From Unio delphinus (lineage: Eukaryota > Mollusca > Bivalvia > Unionida > Unionidae), in assembly GCA_029339505.1 (NCBI GenBank), contig JAQISU010000026.1, positions 186,001 to 250,000 on the forward strand: DNA of 64,000 nucleotides. The letters are read 5' to 3'. The notes under the pieces are model-generated. The model saw only the letters and a program-made list of their open reading frames with translations. It ran no database searches and was not told where the DNA came from. The translations under genes and the position numbers were made by a program. This document shows, piece by piece, positions 26,349 through 37,207 of the stretch (position 1 is its first letter; the number at the start of each line of letters is the position of its first letter).

Positions 26349-26745
26349 ACATATTTTATATTTTTTTTTTTATTCTTCACTCGTAATCTGTCTCGTTTTC
26401 GGTGGAGGTAATGCTTTTTACACACACGCGCGGGTCGCTGACGTACGCACTTGCTATATGTGGCGTTAAAAAATATAGAACTCAAATAGAATTGCAACAT
26501 ATTTTTGTTGTGCTTTGTTCTTTTTACCCGTTTGTTGGTTCCGTTGTTTTCCCCAGAAACTAACTGACTTGTGTATCTCAGATAATGTGCCTCTAGTTTA
26601 CATACATCGAGAAATTAGAGGACAAAACCATGTACAAGAAACATGTGATACTATATTGCAACGGCTACTCTTTACAATAGAAATACAAAATCGAACACGG
26701 CCTCCTTATTTTACTAATTTCGCCATTATATACATTCTAAATACC

Positions 26746-26830
26746 ACACAAACCGGCCATTAATTACACTCTAAATTCCACACCAACCGGCCATTAATTA
26801 AGTTCTGAATAGCACATCAACTGATCATTT
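26746..26830. repeat. 36-bp tandem repeat, about 2.5 copies
   Basis: Units built on CACAAACCGGCCATTAATTA, with decay in the last copy. Confidence 0.82.
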
Positions 26831-27709
26831 AGTGTGCAAGAATCCGGTAACACTACACTTGGCCTTTTCATTTTCAATATATACTACTAGGGTGGTCCTT
26901 TACAAAGGGCTTAAAAAAACGAGACACCATCATCTTTATCAGTGTCGTCTTTTAGTACATTGCTCTAACTTTACTAAACGCCTAAACCAGGTGCTCGAGT
27001 GTCCACTCAACGTAATAGTTATTATAAACTTAATACGCAACGCCGTTGTGTATTTATCTGAGATAAAAATGCTCTTTTTATAACGCAATTAGGCATCACA
27101 TCGAATTTAAATGGAAATGTCAAGTGGTGCTGGTAGAAATTTAGATATGGCACACATATATGGTATGTTCTCAATGCTAATATCTGACGTTAAAAAAATA
27201 GATGTGTATATTTGTTACCTGTTTCGTTTTCGCAGCTAAAACAAAGTATACAACAACCATGTAAAATACCGGTGTATTAGGCGGACGATTGCTTTACAAT
27301 ATTCAGATTAAAGTATTACACCAAAGGATATCTTTGATAACTCTTTTTCCTTTCTCTCCTTTGCTAATTGTCTGTCCATTTGAGCCTATTATCAGTCACA
27401 GTGTACGGCGTTAACAACTACAACAATGATGGGTACGGAATAAATTGGAAATTAAGGCCATTTGCAGACACCATAACCTAGTAACAACTACGATTTGAGT
27501 ATTCATTTATTATCAATATAATAGTACACATCTTCTATGCCATGAAAGAGGATTCCAAATGATTTTATCGAGCTCGTGTCAACTTAAACAGGGTTCAGTA
27601 ATAGTCTTTGGCAGCAATAAATCACGGACTTATGACAATACGAGATTGTTATTACTTTGTGCTTCTGAAATAATGTCTTTTTAAGCATCATCAAACATTA
27701 CTGTCCTAA

Positions 27710-28018
27710 AATTTCACAAGTGACCGCTCACTCACAAAGCGTCGATTGCTTGAGAATACTGTCCAGTGTTGGTCCCTTTCATCGCGACATCATCTTTTCT
27801 CATCATGACGGACACTGGTGGGCCTCTATTTTTTTGTTTCATTGTTAAAGATTAAGTCGAAAATCTAACCAACGTGTTAAATGAATTTTGATAGCAGCTC
27901 GGCGTGTACAGATGTTCCCCTTTCCATGCATGGCCATGCAATGTACTCTCTAGCTTAGAGTCACCTCTATTATGTCCAAATAATAGATCCTTCAATTCTG
28001 AAAAGACGATTTAAATTT
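27710..28018 (+). repeat. unnamed dispersed repeat, copy 2
   Basis: Landmarks are AATTTCACAAGTGACCGCTC, GTCCAGTGTTGGTCC, GTGTACAGATGTTCCCC and the 3' end AAATAATAGATCCTTC then GACGATTTAAA. Confidence 0.65.
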
Positions 28019-28485
28019 TTAAGTTTTTTGTCTGTCGGGGGAGGAGGCATGTGTTTTAGTATCCCCTCAACTGTGCCTGGACGACAAGTGAACGACAATG
28101 GACACTTAATTTTCACGCTGCAAATCTTATTGGTGAGGTACGATTATTTTAAAAAAAAAAAACATTTATTCGGTTTCCTCATCTCATACTTAACAGACCA
28201 TTGTTTTTATCAAGTTTGGAAATGATTTAGTTTGATCAAGATATAACTGTCTTGATCTGGTATTCATCAGTAGGGGGATTCACTACATTTATCAAAATAT
28301 GTGCGTGGTCGAAAAAGTACCGGGGCTGATGCATGCAAGCAACGCGATTGGTGCCGTAAAACGCGGAACAGGATTCTAATCTTCGTAGAGTACGAATGAT
28401 AAAATACCAAACCTGTATGATAATGTTATTTATTCGTATTTAACAATTCTGTTAATAGTATCCAGGGATGTACATTCTGCTCTGC

Positions 28486-28514
<29 letters not shown>
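28486..28514. repeat. (TG)n microsatellite
   Basis: About 14 TG units. Confidence 0.95.
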
Positions 28515-28516
<2 letters not shown>

Positions 28517-28721
28517 ACTGGCTGAGCAGAGTAAAACGTTATCACGTACTCATTCCTAGAACGAGCTGATGCCGTATCGCAAGATGAGAAGAAAATTGCA
28601 TTTTCTAACCTTTGCAAGCGCCGAAGTTCAACGCTGGATATTTGGCGGTATAGAACTTGTTGCAAAGGAAACGATTTTGTTTTGTTTTTAAACAAATACC
28701 TGAGTCAGCCAGACACTAACA

Positions 28722-28722
<1 letters not shown>

Positions 28723-28767
<45 letters not shown>
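28723..28767. repeat. (TG)n microsatellite
   Basis: About 22 TG units. Confidence 0.96.
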
Positions 28768-28769
<2 letters not shown>

Positions 28770-29376
28770 TTTAACGAGGAAAATTTATTACCGATCTGCA
28801 ATGCTGTCCTCAGTGTTTGTAATTGGCAAAGTTACTTAAAGAAATATAATCAAAACTCAAAATCAAAATACATGACCATGCACATAATCAGATATCGTAG
28901 CACACTCATTTGTACATATTTAAGATGAATATGTGTGACCATCCTGTGAAACATAAACAGATATGAACAAATTCATTGTACATCCATTTCTGCATAACAT
29001 ATGTAATACATATATAAAATAAGACCTAGACGTATTAAACATGGATATAAGGATAGTTTTCTATTCAGAGCTTTTAATGTCATTCCATCAGGTCAAAATA
29101 GAATTTCTTTAATGATATTTAAAAGCAGCAATGGAAGTTGAATTCGTATCCTCAGTGGTAAAAGATTCCATATCGTAGGTGCGGATACAGTAAAAGAGCT
29201 TTTGTAATGATTGGTTTTCGAACAGAATCTGGATATTGTTCTTAGTCGTCGGTACTTGCAGTATTTGATGAACTGAGTTGAATTTGGTTAGAAAAATAAT
29301 CTCGAGAAAGACCGTTTAAAGATTTTTACGTCATGATTCCTTTAACATAATGAATACGTTTTTATTTAGGTAACCA

Positions 29377-29377
29377 T

Positions 29378-29432
<55 letters not shown>
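29377..29432. repeat. (TTTA)n microsatellite
   Basis: About 14 units of TTTA. Confidence 0.97.
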
Positions 29433-29433
<1 letters not shown>

Positions 29434-29778
29434 TCTTAAACCTGTTGCCTTTTATTGTGAAACCTTTCAGTAAATTGAGCGTCATTTTGATTTTTGGAGT
29501 AGTATTCTGTTTCAATAAGCAATCACACATCTTTAGTAGTCCGACCTGTTCGATGTCAAGAAACCGAGGACGTCAAAAAATGGTGTCATATTTCTTCTGC
29601 TCCGGCAATGTTTCAATTACAGTATGTCATCCGTATTTTTAAGACAAACACTTTATTGATACATTGCCATATGAGGATGCTTGAATATATTTATGTGCGC
29701 CGCAGGGTTTGGAGGGGGAATATGAAGTAGGTGATATAAGTTATAGATGTTTTCTGTTTATGTATGTTGGAATCATTG

Positions 29779-29779
<1 letters not shown>

Positions 29780-29870
<91 letters not shown>

Positions 29871-29874
29871 TTTT
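29780..29874. repeat. (AT)n followed by a T-run
   Basis: About 41 AT units, then about 12 T residues. Confidence 0.97.
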
Positions 29875-32572
29875 CAAAAAAGTTCAGTGCGGGTTCACCT
29901 GTTAGTATTAGGGTTTCTTCCTTCCTCCCTTCTCTTAAAACAGTGGCAATGTAGTATGTCTACTTGATGGGTGAGAAAGAAGCGTCAAGCCTTCAAGATT
30001 GTACCCTTAATCTGAGTGTAAGGACATTGATTTCGGGGATTTCGATGTGCACATAGCACAATGTTAATGTAAAGTAGAGTGGAAAACAGGAGCCGCCACT
30101 AGACACTATTGAATGCACCGCATGCTTACAACTTGATGTCTGGGTGAGATAAAGCTTGGGAAGGCGGAGGCGCTATGGTCGAAGGGTGTCAGGTAGTTCT
30201 AGGTGTACTTTTTAACTTTATTATTTGTCAAACTAATTTGCTGTCGTTTTGCTCTTGATAATTTTGAACAGAAAGAAAAACTGTGCAATGGTATGTGGAG
30301 TGATGTCTAAAAGGGAGTTGAAATCTGCGTCACCTTGTGTGCCCCGTCCTGATGGTCTGGGTTTGAATAAAAAATATAAAGTCTCTTTTTTTGGAAGGTT
30401 GGTTTTTTGTTGTTACTTGAGCCCGATGTTGTTACGAAATTAGTTACCGACTTGTGCGGCGGACCCTGATGGTTTGGGCTTACGACCACCTTATAATCTT
30501 AAATTGTTGGTTTAGCAAATTAGTTTGGGTCCTTTAGCTAGGCTGCTTGACGTGTTATCATGAGTTGCCACCGGTCTTATGGCCCTTTATATTTTGTAAG
30601 TTGTCTATGAAGTTGAAATAGGTAATGTCTCCTAATTCTCGTTTACATCTCTCCTTTGTGACAATGAGAGAAGAACAGCCAGATGTTACAAGTAGATACA
30701 TGCATTTTTATTCATTGAGTACTGTCTGACTGGATGGGAAGTGTATATTTGTCCGATCTCTTGTTATTATCCCTCGCTACTCTGTTTGTTTCTAGTTTTC
30801 GCTTAGGCCGGTAAATCAGCCCTTCACCCGCGATTATATTTATTTTCAGGATAGGAGCTGATATCACTTATTAAAGCTGCAATGTTTAGGTTGCCACATA
30901 GTTTGTCTGAACACATAGGTTTACACTGTATACACTTATCAGTATTTCTCGTAGCTGTGGAGCTACCTTCGACGGAAGGGTTCTTTTGGTGTCATATACA
31001 TTATATTTCTGTCGCAAATCCTATGTTTAGTGACTTGTAAATCAACGTGGAATAGAACAACCTACTGTTATGTGGCCATTTTGAATTTTCGCGCTCGATA
31101 TGGCTGTTACCAATTATCAGTATGTTTCCGAAGTGTACGCCATACTGTTCCAGAATGATTTGCATGCAGCAAAATATCACATTTTAAAAAACAGGTGACG
31201 TCAGACAAGTATTGTCCCTCGTATCAACACAGATGGTGGATTTATCGGACTAGTCGCTATAAATCGGTAACCTGCGACGACTACAACTACTTGGTTTGTC
31301 GTTACAAAGATGTGGTTTATTTTTATAGTGATTATCTTCTTCTCGCTGCTGTTTTAGTATGTTGTCTTGTGACTTCACCGACTATTAATTTCGTCGCAGC
31401 TATGGGGCGAGTTTGTAATGATGTAGCGTGCGTTTAGTTGCATTAATGACTGCCCCCCCCCCCCACCTACTATTTAATTTAAGTCATTCATATAAAGATG
31501 TGTCCGACTGTCCGGATTGTTGTGGATAGGGAGATGAGCCAATGTGAATATGTTTAGTTTTCCCCTGCCACTGCTTTGTTTGCAGCCGCTGCTATAAAAG
31601 CAGTAGCATACGATTTCTCAGATTATTTGTTCAGTCGTGGCTCGGGAGGTGTGATTTAGTCTGTAGTAATTAGTATAATTTTGGTGCTAGGTAGGGGTTA
31701 TATTTTTCCTCTTTTCCCAAAGTCAGAAATAAATTGTAGGATGCGTTTGTAGATGGAGTTGATAGTTTCGTTTCCTGGCAACATTATCAATGGATAAGTC
31801 GGGGGTGGGATGGGGGTGGGGGCTTGTATGCCATTTTTTTTTACCTGGAATTAATGCCGTATTCGATGTATTTAGGGCAGTCGCTGATTGACATAATTGA
31901 TCGTTTCGGGTTTGGGGCAGTGTGTGCGGTTGATGCCCACAGTTTGTGCCCCTGGTAGATACTTGCCGAAGCAACTTGCTTAGAGAGTTTCCCAGGTTTC
32001 CGTCAGGTAATGACAATTGTGTGGGTTTGGTAATATTGGGGTGGTGATGTTTCTGCCAATTTCCTTGTGTATTAGTTAATAATAATAAGGCGTAGCCTTT
32101 GGGGCTGTTATCCCACTCTTTCTTCAATTGGCATTAGTCTTTCATCAAATAACTCTGTAGAGTTCCCGGATTGTTGGATTTTGTGTATATTTAGCCTGAT
32201 TTTGGATTCTTGATCAGTATTTCGTTACCAGGTATGGGGGATGGGACCCACATGAACTCGACAGTGATATGTTGGTTTTCCATGATTTAGAATTGAGTTG
32301 GTGGAAGTATATATTCAAAATATTATTCACCGGAAATAAAAATTTCTTCATCAACAATATTTTTGCACAAAAACATTAATTTAGAATATAGCGAGTTTAG
32401 ACAAGAACATTTTTAGACTATATTATTGTGATACATGAAAATTCAGTGAGTACATCATCACACTCAAGGTCATTGGCATATTACCAAGTTCGAGACAACA
32501 TATTCAATATTGGAACTTGCTTAGAATACCACTGCAATTTAGTTGGAACTTTATACATTTGAACTTATGATT
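29875..32572. other. G/T-rich intergenic block, possible decayed element
   Basis: From about 30.2 to 32.3 kb the plus strand is unusually G- and T-rich compared with neighbours. A TATA-box-like GCTATAAAAGCAG occurs near 31590, followed by TTCAGTCGTGGCTCGG about 40 bases later, a layout seen in LTR promoters. No matching second LTR or reverse-transcriptase frame was found. A short degenerate duplication (CCTGATGGTCTGGGTTT and CCTGATGGTTTGGGCTT) lies at about 30349 and 30467. Confidence 0.3.
31723..32127 (-). CDS. uncertain 134-codon ORF of unknown function
   Basis: The longest non-repetitive open frame in the window. It is on the minus strand, where the sequence is C/A-rich. The product is rich in Pro, His, Thr, Asn and Gln, with no Walker, protease, polymerase or membrane motif and no signal peptide. 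The strand composition lowers stop frequency, so the frame may be fortuitous. It lies near the TATA-like site at 31590 but on the opposite strand. A gag-like or leader protein of a decayed element is conceivable; I do not recognise it. Confidence 0.2.
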   Translation of the reverse strand: MKKEWDNSPKGYALLLLTNTQGNWQKHHHPNITKPTQLSLPDGNLGNSLSKLLRQVSTRGTNCGHQPHTLPQTRNDQLCQSATALNTSNTALIPGKKKWHTSPHPHPTPDLSIDNVARKRNYQLHLQTHPTIYF

Positions 32573-32583
32573 AAACGTTTTGT

Positions 32584-32837
32584 TTTTGTTTGTTTTTCTT
32601 TTATGGTTTAACGCCATTTTCAGCACAATATAGGCTATACATGGCGGCCAGTATTAATGGTGAAGGAAGAAACCGGACAAACCCCAGAAAGAACCACCGA
32701 CCCACGAGAAGTTACTGGCAAGCTTTCTCACAAAACTACATTTGCGGAATCTTAGACTCGAACACACGCAGACAGAGGTGAGATGGCAGTGGTCCGTAAC
32801 GGACAGCGCTTTATACCACTCGGCTACTCGGGGCATC
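32584..32837 (-). mobile_element. SINE-B copy with 11-bp target-site duplication
   Basis: Reverse copy. The plus strand begins with a T-rich tail and GGTTTAACGCCATTTT, continues GAAAGAACCACCGACCCACG and GCAAGCTTTCTCAC, and ends at the tRNA-like head complement, CGGCTACTCGGGG. It is flanked by AAACGTTTTGT at 32573-32583 and 32838-32848, a clear target-site duplication showing LINE-type retroposition. Confidence 0.93.
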
Positions 32838-33009
32838 AAACGTTTTGTAGTGTTGGGATTTAATTCATAATACTACTGTAAGTTTATTTTAAATTTTCAC
32901 GTATTATAACAAATAAACAAATAACAAGGGAAGCAAATTATATTTTAAGTTTTAAACAACGTGTTGGGTTTTGCTCTTTTCTATTATTTAGTTTAAGACC
33001 AATGAGATG

Positions 33010-33170
<161 letters not shown>

Positions 33171-34837
33171 GGTATGAATGATGATCTACTTATTCAGTAC
33201 GATAACAATGTAATGAGAACTTATAAATGGGGTCAAAGGTAAAAGGTTAACATTTTTTGCAGCATCAAAATTTAAATTACAGTAATTATTAGCGAAAACA
33301 ATAATTTTGATGTTGTCAGCACCATTATTCAAGTTCCATAGGGCCATTAAATATCTAAGCCCTCCGTCAAAATATTTTTTGCTTGATTAATTCTACATCT
33401 CATTGTAACATATTCTGATCAAACAAAAGGCTGAAAATTATCTCGTAAAATTTTCATGTCCGTGGTAAGATTTATTATCGGAAACGTTTCAATGTTTTAT
33501 GACGGATATGACTGGAGGTTTCGTAATAAAACTTTATTCCAGTCAAACATTTAACCAGAAACAATTCTGACCACTTAAACTGTTGCTTTGGTACATTTCG
33601 AGTAAGATTTTAAAGTCTGGAAGAGGGAGTTAATACTCAAGATATCAATAGAAAGGGCCAGACTGGTCTCTGGAAATTTCCACGGGTACAAACTCATGCT
33701 CTACCCAAACACTGCTTTCACGCGTCCGAAAACAGGTGTTGCGTGAAACCCATCTACACATATAGTGGAAGCTCTTTTTTGTGTTGTTGAAGGGATGCAT
33801 AAACAAGTATAAAAATTATACGAGGGATCTGTGGGACGGATCCTATCGCAAGGACCTGCATGTTTACATAGTTTAATTATAACCATCTGTTTAGAAGATC
33901 TAATAAACGTGCCGGTATTTTCACGTCTCCACTCTCCATCCGCGCAAGAGAAGCGTGATGATGTAATGTTTCAAACGTGGCTCAGTCAATTTTGGAGACA
34001 ACAGAGAAATAAGAGTACGTCAATAAGAATACACGAGTATAGGATCATGACTTGTACATTTGGTAGGTGCCTGCACGTACATAAACAAACAGTGGATAAT
34101 TAACACTAGTTACACGCACAGAAATGCTCTCCACCTTTTTCCGTGAGTCGTATTTTTGTTGCTGCGGAATACTTTTAAGTGTTATCAGACTGGTGCAGAC
34201 TTGTCGTATTGTGAACTAGGGGATACAATCGCTGGAAACTGAGATTTCGATCTTTAGATAATTGTTTCCCTTAGTCCTGGAAATGCATGCCGCTTAAAAC
34301 CTTATTTTTGTTTACCTCAGATGTCTATCTTAGTATTTTTTTGTTAATAAAATTTTAACAATTCGACATGAGCCAGAAGAAATCGGAAAATTGGTGTGAC
34401 CAGTATATAATTTATCTATGGGAAGAAGTGTAAAAGCGGCAATATATATTATCTGTCTGTGTGTGTGATTCGGATTCATTTTGTCTTTTTTAAAATAGAA
34501 ACCATCCGACTGATTCAATAATCGAGATAAGTATACATTATTCAGACCCAGATAATGCACAATTTGTTGGACATTTGAAATTTCAGAAGAATCATCAGGT
34601 AGTACTATATAATAATTATGACAATTTACTTATTTTCCAGTAACGAGTTAGGCCCAAAATATAAAAACTCGTATTTGGATTTTTTTAAAAATCCTCGTTG
34701 CAAGCCTACCAAACTCTACTTCAACAAATGAAGTGATAAACTTTTTCTTAAAAATAAAACTGGTCGAAATAAATCATGATTTACAGTGTTTATTTCTACA
34801 TTAATATCAATTTACTTATATTTAAGTATTTTGTTGG
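33171..34837. other. AT-rich intergenic DNA
   Basis: No gene or repeat was recognised. Frames of 60-90 codons at 33701-34103 and 34330-34560 have no motif. Confidence 0.45.
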
Positions 34838-35165
34838 TGAATTTCACAAATGACCTCTCACTTTGAAGATGGTGACTGTTTGCGATCACTGACCAGTGTT
34901 GGTCCTTTCAGCAGCAGTCATCTTGTCAAACCTTGAGTGACACCAATGGGAGTTACAGTGGTAATAACTTGCAAATTAAGATGCAATCTTAATTCAAATT
35001 GTGATGACTTCAGTACTTTCGAGTGGCACCACGATGCGCACAGATGTTTTCCTGCGATGTAATGACCTGCGCGCTGACAATGTCATACCTGTTGATAAAT
35101 TATAATCGGCGTGATCAGGTCGAAATAATAGCTACTGGATTCTAAAAGCACGTCTTTAAAAACAA
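34838..35165 (+). repeat. unnamed dispersed repeat, copy 3
   Basis: Landmarks are GAATTTCACAAATGACCTCT, GACCAGTGTTGGTCC, GCGCACAGATGTTTTCC and the 3' end GAAATAATAGCTAC then CACGTCTTTAAA, matching copies 1 and 2 in order. Confidence 0.65.
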
Positions 35166-35574
35166 CTTTGAAGTATATCAGCTAGAAAGCCCAGACATAA
35201 GTCGCTCTGTTCTGTTCTTTTCTGTCATGTTTTTATTTGAAGTGTCTGCCGTGCAAATCTCGTTTCTGTCAAAAAGGTGATATATTTTGATAATCCAGTT
35301 TTCAGTGGTTTTCGATTTCCAAATCCCGTTGTCTCGTCTAACCCACGGATTGCTCCGTAGCATTTCCAGACGTTTGTAAGAGTCTAAAATTTATTAAGCT
35401 GTTGTACTTACTAGTTCTAATGAATAACAGATAATCATTTCATTATTGAAATAATAATGCTTGTTATTTGTTGTCGACTTCAGGTACTCGTAACTCCATG
35501 CTTTGCTATTTGAGTGGCAATTGTCTTTACCTGATTCTGAGTATCATTATCAAAGGCAAAAAGACAAGAAGAAA

Positions 35575-35680
<106 letters not shown>

Positions 35681-36044
35681 CTTATCATTTCAACATTTCA
35701 ATGTTGTAGTACAAGATGCGACCTGAATAAAGCGTAATAAATAAGGTTGACATTACACAAATGTATGGAGTGAAAATCTACTGCATGTATAGTTATTATC
35801 AACCCCTCCCCTACCCCGACCTCCAATTAATTCCTGTGCTCATTATACCTTGAGAATATATAACGTGACAAGAAACTGAGACCTGTTGAAGCGAATTGTA
35901 TAGGGATTAAAATAAACCAAATATAATTAAACTGAGTCAGTCACATGAAAGGGTTATACTAGAGTTGTAGTTTTGAGAATAGTCTCTATTAGGTTTAGAA
36001 CTGTTAGATTTGATGCTATGAACGGAAGTAAGCGGGTTGGTGCA

Positions 36045-36126
36045 GTACCCTAGTGATGGATCGTTTGGACTCATTGAGTGATAGATCGTTTGAACTCATT
36101 GAGTGATGGATCGTTTGAACTCAATG
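36045..36126. repeat. 27-bp tandem repeat, about 3 copies
   Basis: The unit GTGATGGATCGTTTGAACTC plus ATTGA is repeated three times. Confidence 0.9.
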
Positions 36127-36200
36127 AGCCGAGATGAACTTGAAACACATTTTACATGAGCGGCCCTCTGAGCGACTTTGACAGCGGGTGATAACTTTAA

Positions 36201-36318
36201 TATGGAAAGCCGCCGGTACCCTGGCGGCGATCAAAATTTTTCCCTATTATTTTATATGGGCAACAATTAAATTTTCATCAACGCCGGGGTACCTGCGCCT
36301 TTCCATAGGCTTTCCATA
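36201..36318. mobile_element. foldback MITE flanked by TA
   Basis: The outer ends TGGAAAGCC (36203-36211) and GGCTTTCCA (36308-36316) are perfect inverted repeats, flanked by TA on both sides. The stem continues inward imperfectly: GGTACCCTGGCGGCGATC pairs with the complement of CAACGCCGGGGTACC, and AAAATTTTT with AAATTTTC. Total length is about 115 bp with a short AT loop and no coding capacity. TA target duplication suggests mobilisation by a Tc1/mariner-type transposase, which is inference. Confidence 0.75.
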
Positions 36319-36676
36319 CTTGAAACGGCACCTTTACTTTTCCAATGCCCGTGGAGACTGGTAGCTCGTGGCTGTTTTCATTGCATTATAGTTTAACCGT
36401 GTGTAAGAATTGTTGTCTTTATACTGCCTTTTATAATTTATCTGGCATTTCTTGATCCGAGTGCAAGATTAATATCGTTCAAATCATAGGTGACATCTAT
36501 ACCACCAGCACGTTGACGTGAACAGACGTCACTTGTTGTTTGGTATGCTAGATCGTGTCGGGAGCATTACAGAATCGTCAGCATTAATTGATTCATCTCT
36601 AGGCGTTGGTTTATTTTTAGAATCAAGTGATAGTCGCGTTCCAGATCTGGAATAATTGTTTCCAGAGATGTGCTTT

Positions 36677-36924
36677 TTGTTGTTGTTTTAGGGTTTAACG
36701 CCATTTTCCAGGACACGATAGGTCACACATGGCGGCCAGTATTATTGGTGGAGGAAGAACCCGGGAAAACCCCCGGAAAGAACCACCGACCCACGAGAAG
36801 CTACTGGCAAGCTTTCTCACATCACTGCATTAGCCAAATCTTAGACTCGAACCCACGCAGACAGAGGTGAGACGGCAGTGATCCGTAACGGAAAGCGCTT
36901 TAGACCACTCGGCCACTCGGGGCC
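36677..36924 (-). mobile_element. SINE-B copy with 15-bp target-site duplication
   Basis: Reverse copy. The plus strand runs GGGTTTAACGCCATTTTCC, GGTGGAGGAAGAACCCGGG, GACCCACGAGAAGCTACTGG, the B-box complement GACTCGAACCCACG, and CGGCCACTCGGGGC. It is flanked by CCAGAGATGTGCTTT at 36662-36676 and 36925-36939. The perfect 15-bp duplication and well-kept boxes mark it as one of the younger copies. Confidence 0.96.
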
Positions 36925-37207
36925 CCAGAGATGTGCTTTAGACCAGTGTATTTGCTCTACGGTATTTCGGGTAGCTTCGATGACTCGGTAGCGACATCAC
37001 CGCCTTCTTTAATCGCAGTTGCGTTTACCGGTGGATCTTGAAATGAAAGTTCTCGTAAACGTGCACTGTTTGGTTTCACACCAAACACAAGTTCCAGCGA
37101 TCGCGGCTCTTAAATTTATTTTATTTGAACTCACGATAAAATTGAAGAACGAGTTTTAAAACGCCATCGCACACACTGTAAATTCACGTGATTATCAATA
37201 TGGAATA

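Larger units (their letters stand above)
28019..29376. other. intergenic DNA with two short GT microsatellites
   Basis: (TG)n tracts lie at 28486-28514 and 28723-28767. No gene was recognised. Confidence 0.5.
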
